Shown: positions 56,641 to 63,124, counted from the stretch's first letter. The stretch is 64,000 bases of DNA from Kingella potus (GCF_900451175.1 NZ_UGJJ01000002.1:631409-695408); one strand, 5' to 3'. The notes: generated by a model from the sequence alone, not told the origin. Translations and numbers: made by a program.

Positions 56641-56837
56641 ATGATGCGGGTTCCTACTTCTAGTGTTACCCAATCTGCATCATTCCCCTAAAACACGCCT
56701 TTCTCACTTGTGGCGGGTTTTTCAAAACTGTTTTGGGGGTTGCGAGTAACCGCAAGGTCTCGGCGTTTCACTAGAACGTAGGACAACCCCCGCCCATTTT
56801 GGGCATTTCCTAAACTCTTAAATCTAGTGAGGTTCAA
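56641..56837 (+). promoter_or_regulatory. Structured leader of the KilA-N antirepressor gene
   Basis: Three copies of a seven-base element: TCTAGTG at 56659-56665, its complement CACTAGA at 56769-56775, and TCTAGTG again at 56823-56829, immediately before the ribosome binding site GAGG (56829-56832). Copy 2 can pair with copy 1 or with copy 3; pairing with copy 3 hides the binding site. Short frames in between read MMRVPTSSVTQSASFP, then LKHAFLTCGGFFKTVLG in the -1 frame, then VGQPPPILGIS, similar in style to Ash/Icd-like phage peptides. Confidence 0.55.
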
Positions 56838-57638
56838 ATGAACTTAGTTAAATCTTTTGGCGAAATCGCCGTTTCTTTCCGTAATGATGGTTTTCTCAAC
56901 GCTACTCAAATTGCGAAACATTTTGGCAAGCGCGTTCCTGATTTTCTTAAAACAGAACAAAATCAAGAATATATTTCTGCTTTGGCGGAACATTTGTCAA
57001 AAACCCTAAAAATCGTCTTGGATAAAAATCAATTAGTTATCGTGAAGCATGGCGGCAACCAAAACGGCACTTGGCTGCATCCCAAACTTGCCATCCATTT
57101 CGCCCGCTGGCTTGACCCGCGTTTTGCCGTTTGGTGCGACGAGCAGATCGAGCAGATTCTTGGAGGCCGTCTGAAAACCGAATCCCGCACTACTTCCGAC
57201 GAACGTACCGCGCTGCGGCAGGCGGTGTCCGCGCTGGTGGGGCTGCGCCGTGTGGACTATTCCACGGCCTACAATATGGTGCATCAGCGTTTCGGCGTGG
57301 AGGCCATCGAAGACATCCCGCGCGAATCTCTGCCCGATGCGGTGCGCTACGTCCATGCGCTCACTTTGGACAATGCTTTGACGGGCGAGGTGCTGGAAAA
57401 GATTGAAAGGCCGTCTGAAAAGCAGTTTTCCGCCGATGAAATCCATGCTATCGGGGTGTGCGCCAAGTATTTGGCGGACTGCTCGGAGTTTCTCTATCCG
57501 CTTTCCGATGCGCTGCGCGGTGTGGGCAGCCGTTTTTCCGGCCGTGCTTTTTCGCTGGCGCAGGAGCCGCATTTTTGGCTGGATACGGTGCAGCGGGCTT
57601 TGGCCAGGGTAAACGGGTCTGCGGTGCGCGGTTTGTGA
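56838..57638 (+). CDS. KilA-N domain antirepressor-like protein
   Basis: 266 residues. KilA-N DNA-binding domain at about 5-110 (FRNDGFLNATQIAKHFGKR ... NGTWLHPKLAIHFARWLDPRFAVWCDEQI), then an ORF6C-like helical C-terminal part. Such proteins act as antirepressors or early regulators. The only forward-strand gene in this stretch of the prophage. Two DUS lie in frame (translated GRLKTES and RPSEKQ), which is unusual for phage DNA. Confidence 0.85.
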   Translation: MNLVKSFGEIAVSFRNDGFLNATQIAKHFGKRVPDFLKTEQNQEYISALAEHLSKTLKIVLDKNQLVIVKHGGNQNGTWLHPKLAIHFARWLDPRFAVWCDEQIEQILGGRLKTESRTTSDERTALRQAVSALVGLRRVDYSTAYNMVHQRFGVEAIEDIPRESLPDAVRYVHALTLDNALTGEVLEKIERPSEKQFSADEIHAIGVCAKYLADCSEFLYPLSDALRGVGSRFSGRAFSLAQEPHFWLDTVQRALARVNGSAVRGL

Positions 57639-57661
57639 TGTGAACATGGTTTTTCCCTGTG

Positions 57662-57690
57662 CGGCCGTCTGTTTTCAGGCGGCTTTTTTG
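57662..57690 (+). terminator. Terminator behind the KilA-N gene
   Basis: GCCGTCTG / CAGGCGGC with one G-T pair and loop TTT, followed by TTTTTT. It looks like a DUS-derived hairpin in which one arm has drifted. Confidence 0.75.
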
Positions 57691-57960
57691 CTACATAACG
57701 GGTTCGTAGGGCGGCCGTATGGTGCTTTTGTCGGCCTGCTCTGTTTGGGCTTCGCGCTGTTTCTGCCGCGCTTGGGCGGCGGCAAATTCTTCTGCCATGC
57801 GCAGGTAGTTTTCTTTTGCGGGGTCGGGGGCAAAGACGGCGGGCTTGATTTCCTGCCGCTCTATGCTTTGCACGGCGGGGTGTTCGCAGCCGCCGGATAT
57901 GGCCAAGAGGGCGAGGGTGGCGGCGAATACCGCCCATGCTGTGATTTTTTCGAGGCTCAT
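57691..57960 (-). CDS. Small predicted phage lipoprotein
   Basis: 89 residues. N-terminal signal MSLEKITAWAVFAATLALLA followed by ISGGC, a plausible lipobox, then a charged helical region rich in Gln, Glu and Lys. Could be an Rz1-like or surface-exclusion protein, but neither can be shown. ATG 57960 has AAAAAGGAAAAAAC in front. Confidence 0.6.
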   Translation of the reverse strand: MSLEKITAWAVFAATLALLAISGGCEHPAVQSIERQEIKPAVFAPDPAKENYLRMAEEFAAAQARQKQREAQTEQADKSTIRPPYEPVM

Positions 57961-58191
57961 GTTTTTTCCTTTTTCCTTTTTCCTTTGTTTTTTCAGGCCG
58001 CCTCCCCGCACCTGTTCGCGGGGAGGCCGTCTGAAACGGCGGTTTCTTCGTACCGCCCGCGCCGCGCCTGCCAAGGATTGCTTGTGAGGTAGGCAGGCCG
58101 CGCGTGGTCGGGGTTTGCTGCGGCGGAACTTGCCGTGCCGCGCCCACTGTCCGACTGACGGCGCGGCATTGTCGGGGTTTGTTTGTTCGGG

Positions 58192-58425
58192 TTATGCGGG
58201 GTGGTTTTGTTCCCATTGGTATTCGTCGATTTGCTCGGCGATTTGTTCGGCGGCCTGTTGTTCCAGCACCTGCATGATTTCGTTCCATGCGGCGGTGCTG
58301 ACTTTGCGGTAGAGGGTGTCGATGGTTTGGCCTGCGCTCATGTGGGCGGCCAGCTCGGCGGCGGCGGCTCTTTGGGCATAGGGGCGGGCGATGAGGAAGC
58401 GGATTCGTTCGTCGCTGATGTTCAT
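58192..58425 (-). CDS. Small phage protein, unknown
   Basis: 77 residues, starting MNISDERIRFLIARPYAQRA, helical and acidic at the end (EQQAAEQIAEQIDEYQWEQ). Start overlaps the upstream stop (ATGA). Unknown function. Confidence 0.65.
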   Translation of the reverse strand: MNISDERIRFLIARPYAQRAAAAELAAHMSAGQTIDTLYRKVSTAAWNEIMQVLEQQAAEQIAEQIDEYQWEQNHPA

Positions 58426-58814
58426 GCTGCTTTCCTTGTTTGGATTCGGGGGTCGCTGCCGCGCATGAGGGGGGCGGCTTTGAGGGCGCAATACTCCGCC
58501 CATGTGGGTATCGGCAGGGGCAGGGCGAGTGGCGGCCCGCCCATCAGCTCCAAGGTTTCTTTGTTGAAGGCTTCAAAATCGCTTTGGCCGCAGCTTTCGT
58601 AGTCTTCTTGGCAGAGGTCGTCGGCTTCCACCCATGCGGCCAGCAGTTCGGGCAGGCTGTGGCGGCTGTGCCATTGCGCCTGCTGATACGCGGCTTCGTT
58701 GGCTCTTTCTTCTTCGTCTTCTGCGGCTTCGGCCAAATCAAGGGCGCGGTAGTAGGCGGCTTCCAGGGCAAGGTGGTAGCCGTCGGCGCGGCTTTGGATG
58801 TCTGCGGTGTTCAT
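58422..58814 (-). CDS. Small phage protein, unknown
   Basis: 130 residues, helical and acidic, starting MNTADIQSRADGYHLALEAA. First gene of a short reverse-strand operon driven from the operator region at 58851-58890. Unknown function. Confidence 0.65.
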   Translation of the reverse strand: MNTADIQSRADGYHLALEAAYYRALDLAEAAEDEEERANEAAYQQAQWHSRHSLPELLAAWVEADDLCQEDYESCGQSDFEAFNKETLELMGGPPLALPLPIPTWAEYCALKAAPLMRGSDPRIQTRKAA

Positions 58815-58850
58815 GACGGGCTTCCTTGGGTGGGTTGTTTTGATGGGTGT

Positions 58851-58878
58851 AGTATAGCAAAGCTAGCGAATACATCAA
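58851..58878 (-). promoter_or_regulatory. Prophage early promoter, reverse strand
   Basis: On the reverse strand TTGATG, 16-base spacer, TATACT. It drives the operon starting at 58814. Two operator-like 12-mers overlap it. Confidence 0.7.
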
Positions 58879-58889
58879 TAGCAAAGATA
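58854..58889. promoter_or_regulatory. Candidate phage repressor operators (left)
   Basis: ATAGCAAAGCTA at 58854-58865 and ATAGCAAAGATA at 58878-58889, 24 bases apart; a weaker GTAGCAGAGTTA lies near 58899-58910. The second is identical to the inverse of the site at 63080-63091 between the repressor and the Cro-like gene. Confidence 0.65.
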
Positions 58890-59052
58890 AGATTTAATGT
58901 AGCAGAGTTAATATAGCATTGATTTTATTGATAACAAAGTTTTCGGCAGGCGCAAAAAAACCGCCCTTGCGGCGGGGCAAGGGCGGGGGGCGGGGATTGG
59001 GCGGATGGCAAAAGGCCGCCTGTTTTCAGACGGCCTGCGGTATCTGCGATTT

Positions 59053-59084
59053 ATACCAAAAAGCAGGGTGTGGCTTTTTGGTAT
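59053..59084 (-). terminator. Terminator of the PIN-domain operon
   Basis: Perfect 12-base inverted repeat ATACCAAAAAGC / GCTTTTTGGTAT with an eight-base loop, touching the stop codon of the PIN-domain gene. Confidence 0.85.
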
Positions 59085-59573
59085 TTAAAACAAGCCCGGC
59101 TGCATTTCGGGCGGCAGTTCTATGTCTTCAACCGACATGGCTTTCAAGTCCAGCCTGGCTGCTGTGTTCAGTAGGTTTTTATCGTGGGAGATAACGGACT
59201 GTGCGCTGTTGCTTAGGGCGATTGCGATAATCTGACGGTCGATTTTGATTTTTTGGCGCGGTTCTTTGCTTTCTTCGTTTGGCAGGTTTTTGAGCCTGTC
59301 GGAGATGATGGCGCAGACGGCCGCGCTTTTCATATCGAAAGGCAGTATTTTGAAAATCCGGCTTTTCGCGCCAAACAGTTGCAAAAATTCCTGCCGTTTG
59401 GCGGGGCTTGGTTCGCCGATGAGAAACTCGGATAGCACGGGGGCGGGTATGCCGAAAATGCCGCCTTGTTCTTTTTGGCATTCAAACAGGTGCTTCATCC
59501 TGATGCTGTGGTCTTCCTGCCCGCCCTCGGGGCGGTAAAGGAAAACCAAGGCGTTGTTGTCCAGCACGATCAT
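59085..59573 (-). CDS. PIN-domain protein
   Basis: 162 residues. PIN fold with the acidic residues in place: D5 in MIVLDNNALV, E in VLSEFLIG, D in KIKIDRQIIAIAL and D in ISHDKNLL. PIN proteins are Mg-dependent ribonucleases, most often VapC-type toxins. The start overlaps the stop of the preceding gene (ATGA), so expression is coupled. The partner is not a normal VapB antitoxin. Confidence 0.85.
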   Translation of the reverse strand: MIVLDNNALVFLYRPEGGQEDHSIRMKHLFECQKEQGGIFGIPAPVLSEFLIGEPSPAKRQEFLQLFGAKSRIFKILPFDMKSAAVCAIISDRLKNLPNEESKEPRQKIKIDRQIIAIALSNSAQSVISHDKNLLNTAARLDLKAMSVEDIELPPEMQPGLF

Positions 59574-60322
59574 AAGCTGCCGCTCCTTATGGCTTCGATT
59601 TTCTGGATTGGGTCGGCGGTGCGCCCCCACTCGGAATCAATCAGGCGGAATTTTGCTAAAAATGCGTCATAATCGGCTTCGGGTAAGACTTCAAAGCTGT
59701 GTATTTTGAATCTGCCGCCCACGGGCTGCCATTTGAGGCTGTGGGCATCGAGTTTCAGCAGGCCGCTGCCGGTGCATTCGATGTAGTCAAACAGGTGTGC
59801 GCCGATACGGCGGGCAAGGTCGGTGCTGTCGATGGTAAGGCTGACTTCGCCGTTTTCGGTGAGCAGCTTCATGGGAACGGTTTCGTCTTTGCCGCCGATG
59901 TTGATGACTTTGCCCCTGAATGTTTCTTCTTGGAAGACTTCGTATTCGTAGGTTTCGGGCTTGGTTTCGGGAATCAGGCTGCGGACAAATCCGTCCGCTG
60001 TGTGTATTTTGGCGCACAGGCCGTAATGCGAAAGGGTTTTTTTGATACCGGCCAAATCTGTTTCGCTTTTGGACATTAAGGCGGCTGCAATCGCGGTTTC
60101 TTTGCCTGCGGGCACCCTGACTGCAAGCTGCGTGCAGCCCTCTGTTACGCCTGCAAACAGTATTTCCTGCGGCGCAATGTCTTTGCTTTTGAGCAGTTCC
60201 ACCATTTGGGCAAACAGCTTGCCTACTGCGGCGGCGGGGGTGGTTTCAGGGGTAAGCCGCTGTGTTGCGTCGGGCATTGAAACGCTTAGGGCGATTACCC
60301 CGCTTTCGATGTTTGGCTTCAT
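59570..60322 (-). CDS. Unknown protein coupled to the PIN-domain gene
   Basis: 250 residues, soluble, mixed alpha/beta, starting MKPNIESGVIALSVSMPDAT. No cysteine-rich, HTH or catalytic motif recognised. Its stop codon overlaps the PIN gene start. It could be the antitoxin or specificity partner of the PIN protein; it is much larger than any usual VapB. Candidate accessory module of the prophage. Confidence 0.7.
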   Translation of the reverse strand: MKPNIESGVIALSVSMPDATQRLTPETTPAAAVGKLFAQMVELLKSKDIAPQEILFAGVTEGCTQLAVRVPAGKETAIAAALMSKSETDLAGIKKTLSHYGLCAKIHTADGFVRSLIPETKPETYEYEVFQEETFRGKVINIGGKDETVPMKLLTENGEVSLTIDSTDLARRIGAHLFDYIECTGSGLLKLDAHSLKWQPVGGRFKIHSFEVLPEADYDAFLAKFRLIDSEWGRTADPIQKIEAIRSGSL

Positions 60323-60412
60323 GCGGCCTCCTGAAAAAAATGAAAAAGTTACTGAAATTATCCTGTTTTTAAATGCCGGCGCAACTGTTTTTACTTTCAG
60401 GCGGCCTGCGGG

Positions 60413-60595
60413 CTAGGGCTTGCGTTCGGCGTATTCGCGCACGGCGCGGACAACCAGGTCGATTTGGCTGATGCCCAGCCTTTGGGCGGTTTCCTCGATT
60501 AGCGCGATGTCTTCCAGCTTCATTTTGAAGGCTTTGTTTTTTACACCGCGCTTTTGGTCGGATTTCTTTTGGATTTCGTGTCTTGACAGTGCCAT
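60413..60595 (-). CDS. Ribbon-helix-helix protein 1
   Basis: 60 residues. Basic N terminus, then KAFKMKLEDIALIEETAQRLGISQIDLVVRAVREYAERK, which fits beta-helix-helix DNA-binding proteins of the Arc/CopG type. Similar in build to the 61-residue protein at 60881. GGAATC region upstream; follows a 17-residue micro-ORF in the same orientation. Confidence 0.7.
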   Translation of the reverse strand: MALSRHEIQKKSDQKRGVKNKAFKMKLEDIALIEETAQRLGISQIDLVVRAVREYAERKP

Positions 60596-60612
60596 GATGA
60601 TTCCTTTAAGAT
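60583..60612 (+). promoter_or_regulatory. Forward promoter facing the 17-residue micro-ORF
   Basis: TTGACA, 18-base spacer, TAAGAT on the forward strand, at the start codon of RHH protein 1. A transcript from here runs antisense through the micro-ORF at 60661-60714. Confidence 0.5.
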
Positions 60613-60657
60613 TTTGAGTAACGGCAGGGTGTCGTTACCACCCCGCCGCTTCTCAAA
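60613..60657 (-). promoter_or_regulatory. Stable stem-loop between the micro-ORF and RHH gene 1
   Basis: On the reverse strand TTTGAG ... CTCAAA encloses CGGC-GGGTG / CACCC-GCCG with loop GTAACGA. No T-run follows, so it is more likely an mRNA-stabilising or processing element than a terminator. Confidence 0.5.
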
Positions 60658-60660
60658 GGT

Positions 60661-60714
60661 TAATAGGCGTTAGCCGATAAAACCATGAGAAGAATAAAAA
60701 TGAGCCATTTCATT
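60661..60714 (-). CDS. Hydrophobic micro-ORF, Ibs-like candidate toxin 1
   Basis: MKWLIFILLMVLSANAY, 17 residues: one short membrane segment and an AY end, much like the 18-19-residue Ibs toxins of E. coli. Ribosome binding site AGGAG seven bases upstream. A promoter (60798-60826) drives it, with a 5' hairpin ATCGGTT / AACCGAT at the start of the mRNA. Could also be a leader peptide of the RHH-PIN operon. Confidence 0.55.
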
Positions 60715-60797
60715 TTTCATTCTCCTGAAAGTGCCCTTAAAGCAGGATTGCAGGTTGGGCGTTTGTCCTATCGGTTCTTGTTCAACCGATGGGATGT

Positions 60798-60826
60798 ATT
60801 ATAGCCTAGCTTACTAATTTAAGCAA
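60798..60826 (-). promoter_or_regulatory. Promoter of micro-ORF 1 and the RHH-PIN operon
   Basis: On the reverse strand TTGCTT, 17-base spacer, TATAAT. The 11 bases upstream and across the -35 box (AAGTGCTTGC) are shared with the promoter at 61288-61316. Confidence 0.8.
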
Positions 60827-60840
60827 GCACTTTCTGCGTG

Positions 60841-60865
60841 AAAGCCCCGTATTTACGGGGCTTTT
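60841..60865 (-). terminator. Terminator behind RHH gene 2
   Basis: AAAGCCCCGT / ACGGGGCTTT with a five-base loop, on the reverse strand behind the gene at 60881. Confidence 0.85.
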
Positions 60866-60880
60866 CGCTTTTGCGGCGGC

Positions 60881-61066
60881 TCAACCTTCTGCCAATTTAT
60901 TCAAGGCTGCTTTGAATACGGCGGTTTGGGTTTCGCCGCGTTCTGCCGCCAGCCGCTCCAGTAGGGCTATGGTGTCGGGGTCGAGCGCAAAAGACTTCTG
61001 GCGTATGCCGTGTTTCTCGCGGCTTTTGCGGTTGTAGGCGGCTTGGTCGTATTTTTTCGTTTCCAT
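60881..61066 (-). CDS. Ribbon-helix-helix protein 2
   Basis: 61 residues. Basic N terminus (METKKYDQAAYNRKSREKHG), then QKSFALDPDTIALLERLAAERGETQTAVFKAALNKLAEG, a CopG/Arc-like pattern. Similar layout to RHH protein 1, so the two cassettes look duplicated. It follows a 21-residue hydrophobic micro-ORF. Confidence 0.7.
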   Translation of the reverse strand: METKKYDQAAYNRKSREKHGIRQKSFALDPDTIALLERLAAERGETQTAVFKAALNKLAEG

Positions 61067-61068
61067 GA

Positions 61069-61097
61069 TTGATTTTCCAGCAAAGGTTTTGTATATT
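61069..61097 (+). promoter_or_regulatory. Forward promoter facing the 21-residue micro-ORF
   Basis: TTGATT, 17-base spacer, TATATT on the forward strand, three bases from the start codon of RHH protein 2. Together with the terminator at 61231 it defines an antisense unit over the micro-ORF. Confidence 0.6.
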
Positions 61098-61103
61098 AGG
61101 CGG

Positions 61104-61262
61104 AAGCAGGAGGAGCGGCAACTCCCCCTGTCTGGTACTACGTTACCAAGCTGATTGCCACATCAGCAAGAATAACACCAGAAAAATTACTTTGATGAAG
61201 GTACTCATCGGGTAATCCTTCCTGTGTAACGCCCCCGAATTATCAGGTTTGGGGGCTTTTCC
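61104..61262 (+). ncRNA. Candidate antisense RNA over micro-ORF 2
   Basis: Predicted only from a promoter (61069-61097) and a terminator hairpin GCCCCC / GGGGGC followed by TTTTCCTTT (61231-61263). About 160 bases; fully complementary to the micro-ORF and its ribosome binding site. Size and layout resemble the Sib RNAs of E. coli. End points are estimates. Confidence 0.45.
61143..61208 (-). CDS. Hydrophobic micro-ORF, Ibs-like candidate toxin 2
   Basis: 21 residues, beginning MSTFIKVIFLVLFLLMWQ and ending SAW; a single membrane segment. Ribosome binding site AGGAAGG eight to nine bases upstream. The mRNA leader contains TGTTG/CAACA and GCCCCC/GGGGGC hairpins. Promoter at 61288-61316 overlaps a palindromic operator. 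Confidence 0.55.
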   Translation of the reverse strand: MSTFIKVIFLVLFLLMWQSAW

Positions 61263-61263
61263 T
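61231..61263 (+). terminator. Forward-strand terminator of the candidate antisense RNA
   Basis: GCCCCCGAATTATCAGGTTT then GGGGGC and TTTTCCTTT. On the reverse strand the same bases form a leader hairpin just upstream of the micro-ORF ribosome binding site. Confidence 0.6.
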
Positions 61264-61287
61264 TTGTTGCTCTTCACAACAGGGATA

Positions 61288-61316
61288 ATTCTAATACACA
61301 TTAGAATAATATGCAA
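61288..61316 (-). promoter_or_regulatory. Promoter of micro-ORF 2 with palindromic operator
   Basis: On the reverse strand TTGCAT, 17-base spacer, TAGAAT. The -10 box and half of the spacer form the perfect palindrome ATTCTAATGTGTATTAGAAT (61288-61307), a likely repressor site, perhaps for one of the RHH proteins. Confidence 0.7.
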
Positions 61317-61327
61317 GCACTTTTGCA

Positions 61328-61357
61328 AAAAAACCACGGATTTTCCGTGGCTTTTTT
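61328..61357 (-). terminator. Terminator of the repressor operon
   Basis: CCACGGA / TCCGTGG with loop TTT, A-run on the left and T-run on the right, 20 bases behind the gene at 61376. Confidence 0.85.
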
Positions 61358-61375
61358 GTGGCTAAAGCAGGGAGC

Positions 61376-62296
61376 TTAGTTTTCAACCAATGAAATCAGC
61401 ATAATTTCATACGGAGTAAGTGTCCTGCTCCGCCCTTGCGGCTTGTAGAAGACTTTTACATCGGCGCGAAACTCGAACTTCCCGTCAATGTCTTCATGGG
61501 AAATTCCATCTGCAAATGTTAATTTCAAGCGTCTGGTAATATGCGGCGGCATAAGTGCCTCCCAGCCTGTATCGCCGTCGCGGTTTAATTTGCGTATGTT
61601 TAAATCAATATCGTAGAAATCGCGCGATGACGATTCCGGATCAATATTCAACGAGCCGGGTACGGATTCGATTAAGCCCGCATCAAGTGTCGGCAAGTCT
61701 TCGTTTTTCCCTCCAAAACTTATGCTGCTTCCTTTTTCTTTCTTGGCAGGTGCAATCACGTTTACAGCCTCTTTGGCTATGCTTTTGTGCGCTCCCACGG
61801 TTGATTTGATTATTTCAACAAATTGCTCCGGGGACTTTTCAACCGTTTCCGCGCCAATCTGAATAATAGTATTGTTTTTTATTTCAATGTGGTTGGCATC
61901 TTTTGACGAATCGCCCTTTGCCCACGCAATCGCTTTATAAATGCCAAAAACCAGCATCCCCCCGATTAGTATGCTGCCAATTTCCACAGGATGCTCCCTT
62001 AAAACTCCGTTCATATATTTGCTGAATTTTATCATCTCCTCTTCATTGCCGAATACGACGGAAACGATGAAATCTTCCCAAATGCTGCCGGCCTGAATTT
62101 CGTTTACCAACAGCTCGGTGCGCAATACCTGAACATTTGCGATTGTTCCCAGCAGCTTGGGCATTCTGGCAGTTATTTTTTCCAAAGACTGCAAAGACGT
62201 AACCAATTCTCCGATTTGCACCGGACGATCTGTGCGGAAATAAAGTGAAGCGGGAAGTTGGTAAATATGTTCGTTTGCGGCGGTTGATGCAGCCAT
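61376..62296 (-). CDS. Unknown membrane-associated protein in the repressor operon
   Basis: 306 residues. N-terminal soluble part of about 100 residues, one membrane segment (about 106-125, GSILIGGMLVFGIYKAIAW), a central charged part and a C-terminal domain rich in beta strands. I recognise no family. It starts 51 bases behind the repressor gene in the same direction and is followed by a terminator, so it is probably expressed in the lysogen. That place often holds superinfection exclusion or defence genes. Confidence 0.7.
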   Translation of the reverse strand: MAASTAANEHIYQLPASLYFRTDRPVQIGELVTSLQSLEKITARMPKLLGTIANVQVLRTELLVNEIQAGSIWEDFIVSVVFGNEEEMIKFSKYMNGVLREHPVEIGSILIGGMLVFGIYKAIAWAKGDSSKDANHIEIKNNTIIQIGAETVEKSPEQFVEIIKSTVGAHKSIAKEAVNVIAPAKKEKGSSISFGGKNEDLPTLDAGLIESVPGSLNIDPESSSRDFYDIDLNIRKLNRDGDTGWEALMPPHITRRLKLTFADGISHEDIDGKFEFRADVKVFYKPQGRSRTLTPYEIMLISLVEN

Positions 62297-62347
62297 ATTA
62301 ATTCTCCTGATTAAGCCAAAGAAACTTTAACGGGTTTGTTCGCCGGC

Positions 62348-63011
62348 TCAAAACGTACCCAGCGTCCAGCGGCCTTTGACGCGGCCGCAGATGCGGATGT
62401 GTTCGAGGCTTTCGGGGGGGATGGTTTCCACGGGGTAGGCTTTGTTGTCGGAAATGATGTTGAGGCCGCCGCCGATGAGTGCTTGCAGGCGTTTGATGCG
62501 CAGGCCGGAGGCGGTGGCGATGACGTAGATGCCGTCGCCTTCGTAGCAGCAGACGGAGCTGTCGGCAAAAACGATGTCGCCGTCGGAGATGGTGTCTTCC
62601 ATGCTGTCGCCTTTGGCGTTGATGACGCGCAGGCTGTCGAGGCTGCCGCCGAATTGCTGTTTGGCCCAGGCGCGGGCAACAACGACAAAATCAATCACGG
62701 CATCGGGATCGTCGGCTTCGATGCCCGCGCCCATTTCGCCGGTGGCGGCCAGACGGGGGACGGAAAGCCAGCCCGCACGGACAACGGGGGTGTCGCTGCG
62801 GTAGGCGTGCCCCGCTTCGCCGTCGAGCCAGCCGCGCGGAAGGTCTAGGGCGGTTTCTATATTGGCTGCCGCACCGTCGCCGATATTGGCGGTATCCGTT
62901 TACCCATTGATTTACCTGTGCCGCCGCTTTGCCGATGGCGCGGGCAAATTCTGTCTGATTACCGTTATAGTTTTCTTCAATAAGGGTTTTAACCCGTTCT
63001 AATCTATTCAT
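62348..63011 (-). pseudogene. S24-type phage repressor (CI-like), frameshifted
   Basis: The N-terminal HTH part (MNRLERVKTLIEENYNGNQT ... KAAAQVNQWVNGYR) and the C-terminal S24/LexA-like part (FGGSLDSLRVINAKGDSMED ... GDGIYVIATASGLRIKRLQ) lie in different frames. One extra base near 62888 separates them; without it the frame reads NIGDGAAANIETALDLPRGW and joins both. 664 bases is one more than 221 codons. The catalytic Ser (GDSM) and Lys (RIKRL) are present in the second part. Confidence 0.85.
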
Positions 63012-63079
63012 TTTTGTCTCCTTGTCATTTTTAACAATTTTAAGCATTGCTAAAAATAACAAGGCTACTATTCTTGTCG

Positions 63080-63091
63080 TATCTTTGCTAT
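63080..63091. promoter_or_regulatory. Candidate phage repressor operator (right)
   Basis: TATCTTTGCTAT, the exact inverse of 58878-58889. It overlaps a -10 like TATACT (63089-63094). The 13-mer CTTTGCTATACTA is shared with the reverse-strand promoter at 58851. Confidence 0.7.
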
Positions 63092-63124
63092 ACTATCTCG
63101 CATTAAATAAGAAGCCAATGCTAT

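Noticed and set aside
58000..58027. GCCTCCCCGC/GCGGGGAGGC hairpin as a terminator
   Set aside because: Perfect ten-base arms, but no T-run follows in either direction that would fit a gene end; it may be a leader structure of the small lipoprotein gene.
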